Of a DNA stretch of 64,000 nucleotides, positions 56,733 through 64,000 are shown piece after piece. The stretch spans positions 32,628,019 to 32,692,018 of the forward strand of contig CM049306.1 in assembly GCA_026874595.1 (NCBI GenBank). The letters are read 5' to 3'. The notes under the pieces were generated by a model. That model worked only from the letters and a program-made list of their open reading frames with translations, did not search any database and was not told the DNA's origin. How positions within the stretch are numbered: position 1 is the first letter of the stretch; every line of letters starts with the position of its first letter. Position numbers and translations under genes: made by a program. The stretch comes from Sipunculus nudus (taxonomy: Eukaryota > Annelida > Sipuncula > Golfingiida > Sipunculidae).

Positions 56733-57845
56733 TTAACTGTTCAAAGCTACAATTTCTTCAATTTCCTGCGCCTCTTTGACGTCTCTTCCCTCACAAGCTG
56801 GACAGCACAGAGCTCTCACCTTTTTAGCAATTGTTACGATATTTTCTCTGAATGGGGGCCACCAAGGCATGAGGAAAATATTAACTGCGAAGCTGCTGAA
56901 GAAAAGAAACATGAGGATGTTTTGAAAAAGCATCTGTCGATGCCCCATTCGTTGCGCCCCCGTTGCCATGGCTCTTATTAAGTCATAGATCCTTAAAGAA
57001 TTACTGGGCATCCACAAAAATACGTGCATGTAACATACGGCGCCCGCGACAGTGGTCAACACACAATCCAGGTTGTCCGTGAGTGGACTACGCTCCCGCC
57101 TTCTCGATCGGCATCCTAACGTGATGGCGTGGCACGTGTGAGGACAACATCCCCTGACGTAATTCACAGTCGTCATCAATAGGACTATAATAAACGGCAG
57201 GAGAATGTTGAGAAAAACGTCGATTTTTGTAAGCACGTTTAGAGCGGAGTAAAAGTTAGGCAACGGTCTACAAAGCCGCAGGGAATAGGCAGATTGCACC
57301 GCCGTGGTTAAGCTCAGGTTTAAATAGACGGGCAGGGCCACCAATGCCAATCCGATGATAGATATTTGAACTTTTACTGGCGTGCAGAGTTTGCGATGTA
57401 CCCCTGGGCATATACATGATAGAAAACGTTCCACACAAATACATACCACGTACCACTGTGACAGGAACGTCGCGCCGTTGTTGACGAAAGTCAGGAACTG
57501 GCACCAGCCGGCTGTGTGGTACAAACTTATCCCAAAGTCTGATACCCAGAGGAAAAAATAAGCCAGGAGGAACAGCAAGTCCGATACCGCCTTTGCTCCC
57601 ATAAACAAAGCACATTCGTGGCCTCTCTTGCAGTGGGACAACATGCCGGCAATACATATAGAGTTCCCTGTTATTCCTACCCCTAGCATCACCGGGATGT
57701 AATATTTTTTTGCGACATTATACAACATCACTAGATCGCTAACGTCCTCTTGCGGCATATAGTACACTGGCTGCTCTACCGTAAAGTTGCTCGAAGTCTC
57801 ATTCGAATAAACGTAGGAAGTGTTGTCGTAATTAAACACAGCCAT
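56733..57845 (-). CDS. Class A (rhodopsin-like) G protein-coupled receptor, probable peptide receptor, intronless
   Basis: This is a single-exon reading frame of 370 residues, normal length for a class A receptor. The start is taken at the ATG at 57845: the frame is open 24 bases further to a GTG at 57869, but an in-frame TAG lies at 57879-57881 and there is no other ATG. The N-terminus has three N-glycosylation sequons (N8, N15, N20). Seven hydrophobic segments lie near residues 50-70, 79-101, 112-134, 158-178, 207-229, 258-280 and 305-327. Family marks are GNS in TM1, AVSDLLF in TM2 (Asp89), Cys115 at the top of TM3 with Cys192 in loop 2 as the likely disulfide partner, ERF (139-141) in the DRY position, LWMP (277-280) in the CWxP position, and a Cys-rich tail start (347, 348, 351) suited to palmitoylation. 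TM7 lacks a normal NPxxY (it reads VNIFLM). It should act at the plasma membrane. The ligand is unknown; FMRFamide- or myosuppressin-like receptors are the nearest shape, but this is inference. Confidence 0.9.
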   Translation of the reverse strand: MAVFNYDNTSYVYSNETSSNFTVEQPVYYMPQEDVSDLVMLYNVAKKYYIPVMLGVGITGNSICIAGMLSHCKRGHECALFMGAKAVSDLLFLLAYFFLWVSDFGISLYHTAGWCQFLTFVNNGATFLSQWYVVCICVERFLSCICPGVHRKLCTPVKVQISIIGLALVALPVYLNLSLTTAVQSAYSLRLCRPLPNFYSALNVLTKIDVFLNILLPFIIVLLMTTVNYVRGCCPHTCHAITLGCRSRRRERSPLTDNLDCVLTTVAGAVCYMHVFLWMPSNSLRIYDLIRAMATGAQRMGHRQMLFQNILMFLFFSSFAVNIFLMPWWPPFRENIVTIAKKVRALCCPACEGRDVKEAQEIEEIVALNS

Positions 57846-58200
57846 TGGATGATAGCTTTTGCCGACCACTGTACTGAACTAAATGTTGCATACAGTTTCA
57901 GTGCCTTTTTACCCTGATTTCACTTCTGATAGCATCGCGTCTCATTTGAGAGAAGAAAATAGAAAACCAGCTGCTTGCCACATACCATGTCGAGGCATCC
58001 TCGTATAGAGTCCAACTGAATTGATCTGGTAAGTTAGGATTGATAATGAAGGCACCTCGCAATGCCTGCGCTCGCCCGCTTATTGGTCGCACGGCCAGCC
58101 AATAAACAGCTTCAAAATCTGTCAGCATCTCTATAGCTCTTACAGTTGTGACTATTCCCGTGAACAGGCTGCGTCGATAGAAGCAGATACATTAGCCATC
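57846..58200 (-). other. 5' flank of the GPCR gene
   Basis: This stretch lies directly upstream of the receptor start. A 76-codon open frame runs in it (57898-58128, minus) with no recognisable domain. It could be an upstream ORF in a 5' UTR or chance. I see no convincing TATA box. Confidence 0.25.
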
Positions 58201-60037
58201 GCTGTGATTTGTCTCAACGGGGTAAGATGTATTGGTCGATCTGAATAGTGTCTGTACATGTTGACTAATTATTGAGTTACAGACTGTGCCCTGGTTCAAG
58301 CACAGGCACTTTAGCTGTCTCATAATTAACTTAAGCATTGCCGGGTTAAGCAACTGCTTCCCCTGCATTAAGTAGAATATAATGGAAAGCCAAAATCTGA
58401 TCTGTTCTATTTTTATTCAGTTTTAATTTAAACATTGATAAAAAGATTTGAATGAGAAATGTAAAACCTTTGATAATTTACTAATCTATGGTATTAACGA
58501 AGATGTTTACGAAGACATTTTAGTGTGATGTCTATACATTTCACCGTTAACTTTAAATGAAATAAATGTTTTTACCCTCAAATTTCAAGTATTTTTCTTT
58601 TTGTCAGGAGTCCCGGGCTCTCGATCCTTGGATTGAAGCTCTTAGATACAGTCCGCACAGCTATTAATATATGTAAAACCGTCTGTGATCTTATGTCAGG
58701 AAAGAATTTATTTTCGTAAATTTTACTACATGGCAATCCAATTGAAACTGTAGAAATTGCATTATAAACTTCAACCAATTGTTAAATTACAAAACTTTAA
58801 GAATTAAATGTGATACGCTCACCACACTCCATTAGATGATGAATGAATATTGTTTATTACTCTACATGTGTAATAACTGGAGGCCTGATGGCGTTTTGCT
58901 TGATTAGTTTTGTTGCTTGTAGCATTCAGTGTGGTCAACCACAATCAAACATTGTGAAGTTCAAAGCTTCGGTAAAAAGCAATGCATAAGTGTACCTTTA
59001 TTTGGATATCTCAAAGGTATATATAAACATTTGCAACAGTATGTGTATTATCTCGCGCTATTAGTTTATTATGACTAAATATAAAAGTGTCCTAGTAAAA
59101 CCGTCTCGGCACAAGGACTTGTTAAGGTTCCGTTGTAATGGTTCTGTGTGTGAGTTAACATCGTCCACGTGTGTCTGTTTACGTTATAATGAGACCCCAT
59201 TAGAAGTCCGATCTGAAGAATGCGTTAAAACTCCCCACCATGGAGAAGACGCTTGAAAGAAGAAACACCGGTTAAAGCTTGATTTGTGAAATTGCGCGGT
59301 ACGGCTACCAGGCGGCGTGCGCGCTTTGTTTACATTATTTCAGTGATTCGCCTGGTGCAACCATTTTTGTCACTTGTTAACAATAATAAGCAAACGCTTT
59401 CAGGACGAAACACTGGCAAACATTATCTCTATTATAAATATTATCTATATTATAATAGATATAATTTATATTATAATATGACCATATATTATTTTAAGGT
59501 GTAAACATTACATTTCACTTATATATAACATACCTGGCACGTGAGTAGGTCCCTTTAACAACAAAACAAACCTCAGGTATGGTTATCTTAACAAGAAATC
59601 AAATCCACCGCTTTTGAAAAGTACTGGCTGCAGATCTTCACTGCTGCAACAGCTCACAGGATAACCTTGAATTCCGTGTCCGATCACTCCCACGCAAATC
59701 GTGTGTGATTGTCTTGATTACGATAAGGCATAACTGCATGTTTACTAGTAGTACTAGTATGCGGCGAAGCTATCGAGTAAGCGCAACAATGGCGTAGAGT
59801 TTCTAAAAGATGTGAATATTTTATATCTGTTCTGCTGAATATATATGTTCATCAAATGCGCATCTACATCCTAAGTAATTTTATTTTGTCAACGATACGC
59901 AGAATTATAGAACTAGATCTGCGGCAAGAGGCCTCCTATCAGTGCCGAAACCGAGAAATGAGTTATACAAAAATATTGCTCATACCGAGCCCCTTCTATT
60001 TGGCATTCATTGTCTACCGAAAAAAACGCTTTTTCCA
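58201..60037. other. Unassigned AT-rich stretch upstream of the GPCR
   Basis: No gene was recognised. Short open frames (58578-58778, 59071-59256) look like chance. Confidence 0.3.
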
Positions 60038-60164
60038 AATGTCTTAGTTTTTTTAACTAGGGAAAAACGGTGAATAATATTATCCTTTCCAGTGACTCCA
60101 GGGTGCTCACATTGTAAGGCTTTATTTGATATGTTTGTTGGTTTGTGTTTATTTATAAATCTGC

Positions 60165-60215
<51 letters not shown>

Positions 60216-60312
60216 CGAAGACAAATTGCTCAAGGTTCACTAGCGAGACAGTTCGGTCCGATTTTAAATGTCAAGCCATGCTAATTCCTGCGCATAATAA
60301 ACAGTTACATGT

Positions 60313-60405
<93 letters not shown>

Positions 60406-60735
60406 AAGAACATATTTAACGCGATAATTCACAGTACATGCTATTAATGTTCACTCTAAATGCCCTCACGTTGTCACCTAAATTACAGTTATAAATAGAG
60501 GTGAAATCTGCATGTAATGATCTGACGCAATTGTCACCTTTTCCTGGTGATTATAAATATAAATACCCCCCTAAGAATCAATGTTGATTACGCAGAACTA
60601 CGAAACTGATTTCCACGAATCTCTGTGTAGGTGTGCGGCAGGGAAAACCTGATTCAACATTCTAAATTTCTTAGTTTTTTTATGATAAGGAAAAACTGTG
60701 AATAATATTATCCTTATTATTCCAATGAGTCACTT
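60038..60735 (+). repeat. Family H copy flanked by a direct repeat, with (AT)n and (AT)n(GA)n
   Basis: cttagttttttta...gggaaaaac.gtgaataatattatcctt occurs at 60042 and 60669. Between them lie (AT)n (60169-60211), a deleted LTR fragment, and family H (60267-60655): acatgtcaagccatgc...cctgcgcataataaacagttacat, (AT)n(GA)n (60318-60402) and aatctctgtgtaggtgtgcggcagggaaaacc. Family H recurs at 63028-63255. Confidence 0.75.
60212..60267 (-). repeat. Deleted LTR fragment of the same retrotransposon family
   Basis: On the minus strand the LTR start (aatcggaccgaactgtctcgctag) is joined directly to the LTR end (ttgtcttcgtaac); the middle with box A and box B is missing. It sits between an (AT)n tract and a family H repeat. 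Confidence 0.65.
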
Positions 60736-61008
60736 TTTATAATCTGCAATATTCAGAGTGTATTCTGATCATGCTCTGCTTTATTCGTTTAACCGCTCCT
60801 TGAAACATGACAACTTTAATCCTGTACCGGAAAAAAAATTGTATATAATCAAATATTGTGTGTATGATAGGAAAACTTATCCATTTGAGGTAAAAAAATG
60901 TTCAAGAAAAAAATGAAAAAGAAATTTCGCTGAAATGTTAGATTTAGTGCCAAAACTCACTTTAAAAGTTTAACTTCCTTGGCTATGGGCTTGACAGTTC
61001 TTTCTAAT

Positions 61009-61719
61009 TGTTACGGAACCAAATACCAACAGATCACGTATGCGTGATGAACATAAATTTTGTAATGGAGATAAAAAATTCAGAATTCAGTGTTTTTTTT
61101 TTTTTGTTAACAAAGAATTATAAATTCTTATTAAAACAATCCAAACATTACAATACACTAAATCAATACAATTTCACAGTATAACAACAGTACAACAGCA
61201 AATTAATACAAGTATATAAATAAAGTATACAGTATCTGGATACCACCACTGTCACAGCGACAACTAGTTCTTTATAACGTACAACCCAGATGAACAGTTC
61301 ACATAAATCTTCTCAGAGAATAACAGTCCAGTACATTCACAAAATCAACTGCTGCACTTATCGGAAAAGGTCCACAACTGACCTACACTCGTCTGTGTCC
61401 GCTGGAATATTTCTCTCCTCTCCTCTGGCTCTAAAACACAGCCCTTTATTTATAACCTTTCACCTCAAGCGGAGAATGTTCCGTTTCTCGAACAATCCAA
61501 AGAACCCAATAGTACACACGTTACAACAGAACAACGAATGCTGTGTTTCTACATATCAGGCTTCACACGTGGGCCGGCCCGGCTCGGCCAGGCGAGAAAG
61601 CCACAGACTAGCATGACCGCTGTGTTTACACGTTGGCCGCACCCGGCCAGCTAGAACTAGAAACGCTGTATCTAAGCAACGCACAGGGCTTGAGCCAAAC
61701 ACGAATCAGAATGTCAACA
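61009..61719 (-). repeat. 700-bp terminal-repeat-like family, copy 3
   Basis: The ends are TGTTACGGAACC (61009) and atgtcaaca (61719), giving TGTTGACATT...GGTTCCGTAACA on the minus strand, the TG...CA form of an LTR. On the minus strand there is a TATA-like ataaataaagggctgtg near 61440. No target-site duplication is evident and no internal coding region is attached. Confidence 0.65.
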
Positions 61720-61779
61720 GCGCCGAGAAAAGAGACATGTCAACAGCTCACAATAAAACAGACATATGTAACATAATGC

Positions 61780-61978
61780 AGAAGAGGGATCCAGAGGAAG
61801 GAGGGTCCAGGGGGTTCAGACCCCCATTTTCATTTGCCGCAACCTTTTTTAAGGGTTTCAGACTCTTGGGGCCTGGACCTTCCCTTTTACGGAGGGGGAC
61901 CTTTTTAAGGTTTTGTCATTCGTTCTCCTTGGTTAGGTCCCTCCTCTTACTAAACCTGGATCCGCCCCTAAAACAACC
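61780..61978. mobile_element. Small palindromic MITE with 'ggatccag' ends
   Basis: The left gggatccagaggaaggagggtcc and the right ggtccctcctcttactaaacctggatccgccc are inverted repeats of about 30 bp with gaps. The interior has repeated aacctttttaaggg/ggacctttttaagg. Ends of this type are widespread in marine invertebrate MITEs. Confidence 0.6.
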
Positions 61979-62124
61979 GCCACTGAGTGTCTCCAATTTT
62001 CAAACAGTTTGTAATTTGGAATGTCTGCGATCACAAAACAATTTATATTTCTGTTTTCTTTTGTGAGAATATAACGAATAATAGCGAATATAACCACCTC
62101 TTGGTTACAGAATGTTAAAACGGA

Positions 62125-62210
62125 AGGCGGTCAGATCGGGACACAAACCCCCAACCTTGTAGTCACAAGTCCATCGGCCCTAACCATTCTGCAACCACGC
62201 TCAACATTAG
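62125..62210 (-). repeat. tRNA-like (SINE head) fragment
   Basis: On the minus strand gtggttgcagaatggttagggc resembles box A and gggggtttgtgtccc a degraded box B, at tRNA-like spacing. No tail is visible. Confidence 0.4.
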
Positions 62211-62340
62211 TTAGGATACAAACTCTAATATATTTCCTATCAATGTCTGACCTATACAATGATTTGCCCAAAGACTTCAGTCAATTGATGGGTTGACTCA
62301 TTTTTTTTGCAAAAGTGAAATATATATATATATATATACA

Positions 62341-63020
62341 GTTACGGAACCTAAAAATAACATATAACGATAACGTGACGAACAACAAAAAGACCTTGTT
62401 ATGAAGATAAAAAAATATATTCCACAACACTAGGCGGCATGAAATGTCTAGGGGAATTAAGAAGTCAGTGGATTTTTGTTAACAAATAGGTTATTCTCAG
62501 AACAATCATAACATTACAATACACTAAATCAATACAATTACACAGTATTTAAGACATAACAATAATAAAAATGTACATCACCAGAGTCCGGATCCTAGGC
62601 TTTGATTCCTGGATACCACAACTGTCACAGTCCAGCAAGAGTCTTTTAGCAAAAATAATCCACGTGAAGCAAACTGAAGACAATCTATATAATATCTGTA
62701 TAAAGTCTGTATAAAGTCCATAGAATATCTGTAACTATGCAATTGGGAAAAAGTCCCAAGACTGGGGAGGGAGAAAGTCACACCCTTTAGTGCCTGCTGG
62801 TATATTCCTTTCTTTCTGCCGTCTCCAAACACTGCCCCTATTTGTAGCTTTCCCCCTGAGTCCAGAAGCTTCTAGTCTAGATCATTCAAAAGAACAAACT
62901 CGAACCTTTTAGACTACAACGAACACGCTGTGTCTTTACACTCTGCGGGTAAGTCAGAGTGCAACAGGTGCATTCCCATAGCAACGAACAGGGCTTGCGC
63001 CTAACACGAATCATAACGCC
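62341..63020 (-). repeat. 700-bp terminal-repeat-like family, copy 4
   Basis: It starts gttacggaacc and shares ttacaatacactaaatcaatacaat, cctggataccacaactgtcacag, tgcctgctggtatattcc and acacgaatcataacgcc with the 1.0, 3.7 and 61.0-kb copies. It is followed directly by family H, the same junction as at 3.7 kb. Confidence 0.65.
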
Positions 63021-63027
63021 AGGCACA

Positions 63028-63082
63028 TGTCAAGCCATGCCAAATCCTGCGCATAATAAACAGTTACATATAACTATATATG

Positions 63083-63127
<45 letters not shown>

Positions 63128-63255
63128 GTGATGACAATTATAAAAACCCCGCTGAGAATCAATGTTGATTTCGTCTGTTTGCAAAATTCGTAACTGATTT
63201 CCGCGAATCTCTGTGTAGGTGTGCGGCAGGGAAAACCCGATTAAACATTGGTAGA
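63028..63255 (+). repeat. Family H copy 2, with (AT)n(GA)n
   Basis: acatgtcaagccatgcc, cctgcgcataataaacagttacatata, AT and GA tracts (63075-63124) and gcgaatctctgtgtaggtgtgcggcagggaaaacccg match 60267-60655. Confidence 0.8.
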
Positions 63256-63324
63256 GGTTAACAAAGAGGGGGATTTAGTTAGATAGTTTTGCCTTTGTGA
63301 GAGTTTTCTACCTCATTGCTCACA

Positions 63325-63640
63325 CCAGGAGGTTATGCGTTCACCCCCTTTTGCGTGTGTGTGTTTTTGTGTGATTGATCATAACATAAGACATCATGAC
63401 AATCATGAACGGAATTTGAAGAGATTTGCAGGACATTTAGGAAATGAACCAAGGAAGAATAGATTAGATTTTTGTGTGGATCCAGCCCATGGTCTGAATT
63501 TGGGAACGTTATCTAGGAATATGTGTATAGTTACCGTTGCACGATAGAACCTTAGAATTTGGGCCGTATAAGTGAAGGCAAAAACATGTCAGAAGCTTGC
63601 ATTCTTTATAATGCAGATTTTCACTTTAGAACTGTGGTAC
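63325..63640 (+). repeat. Dispersed repeat family E, copy 3
   Basis: caccaggaggttatgcgttcaccc...gcgtgtgtgtg, catgaacggaattt, gtgtggatcca, and gaatttgggccgtataagtgaaggc match the other family E copies. Confidence 0.7.
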
Positions 63641-64000
63641 CCTGCAACTCTGCCGGTTTTTTTTTAAATATAGATACAGATGGAGTAATAAGAATAAAAA
63701 TCGAAAGCGTATAAAACTGACATTACACTATAAATTAAATTAATATAACATATTATGAGTATAAAACTGATTATATACATTGTAGTTTAATAATACAAAT
63801 ATGAGTATAAACAGACTACACATTTTAATTTAATATAACAATTAGAATCTTGCACTCAGAGTGTGCAGACCTCTGCCAAGGCAGCTCATTACCCCCATAT
63901 GGCATTGTCAGATATGCAGCATTTTTTCTTTACTAAATTCCTGGATGAGATGGCAATCCAGATTACCCCCAAATGTGAATCAATTGTGCTTTGTATCATG
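63641..64000. other. Unassigned AT-rich right edge
   Basis: tataaaactgat and atgagtataaa motifs recur loosely. Nothing else was recognised. Confidence 0.3.

Noticed and set aside
57846-57869. Longer N-terminus of the GPCR starting at 57869
   Set aside because: The codon there is GTG. The first ATG in frame is at 57845 and an in-frame TAG lies just upstream at 57879-57881.
60092-60427. 111-codon open frame with YIYIYI and RERERE runs
   Set aside because: It is the translation of AT and GA microsatellites.
61009-63020. Full LTR retrotransposon bounded by the two 700-bp repeats
   Set aside because: Both copies are in the same orientation, but the 620 bp between them hold a MITE and a SINE-like fragment, with no primer-binding site or retroelement coding sequence.

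Overview
The window is eukaryotic, AT-rich, intergenic DNA, most likely from a marine invertebrate and probably a mollusc. The grounds are indirect. There is one intronless class A (rhodopsin-like) GPCR, a Ty3/gypsy-type gag-protease remnant of the kind common in bivalve genomes, several tRNA-derived SINEs, and dispersed repeats with 'gtccgtcgtccgtc' and 'gttcatctccgttcgtgtgtg' ends that I associate with molluscan genomes. There are no bacterial-type genes or operons. Only one gene is called with confidence: a 370-residue GPCR on the minus strand at 56733-57845. Two short reading frames (36705-37055 and 53387-53635, both minus) are candidate exons or gene remnants of unknown function.

Layout: 0-5 kb holds dispersed repeats (families B, C and a 700-bp terminal-repeat-like family). 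5-11 kb is mostly unassigned AT-rich DNA with family E and F copies. 12-14.2 kb holds B+C copies interrupted by two adjacent foldback elements. 14.2-14.6 kb is a small LTR element. 14.75-18.4 kb is a tandem array of ~340-bp units with a second, terminal-inverted-repeat element nested in it. 19-20.5 kb is another C copy carrying a SINE insertion. 24.06-25.28 kb has the same 340-bp units in inverted orientation, broken by an LTR retrotransposon (25.28-27.89 kb) that keeps gag and protease but no pol. 30.5 kb is another small LTR element. 31.9-33.3 kb holds a decayed LINE and a TIR element. 34-36 kb, 42 kb and 55.8 kb hold family G. 37.4-42.0 kb is a large 101-bp satellite. 45.5-46.1 kb is a decayed pogo-like transposon. 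47.1-47.7 and 48.8-49.25 kb are two more small LTR elements. 51-51.6 kb holds two SINEs. 56-58 kb holds the GPCR. 60-63.6 kb holds terminal-repeat-like copies, a MITE and long AT/GA microsatellites.

The most interesting object is the LTR retrotransposon family. One gag-pro copy lacking pol and four much smaller copies share ~160-bp LTRs (TGTTACG...CGTAACA), a proline-tRNA-type primer-binding site and a purine tract. Their LTRs contain a tRNA-like box A and box B at a constant 43-nt spacing, followed by a TTTT run. This looks like an RNA polymerase III promoter and terminator built into the LTR, analogous to the 5S-containing Cassandra TRIM elements of plants but with a tRNA-type promoter. The smallest copies keep only the extreme ends of the larger element, so the window preserves a deletion series. 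The reading is limited to inspection by eye; all repeat boundaries are approximate unless a terminal motif is stated.
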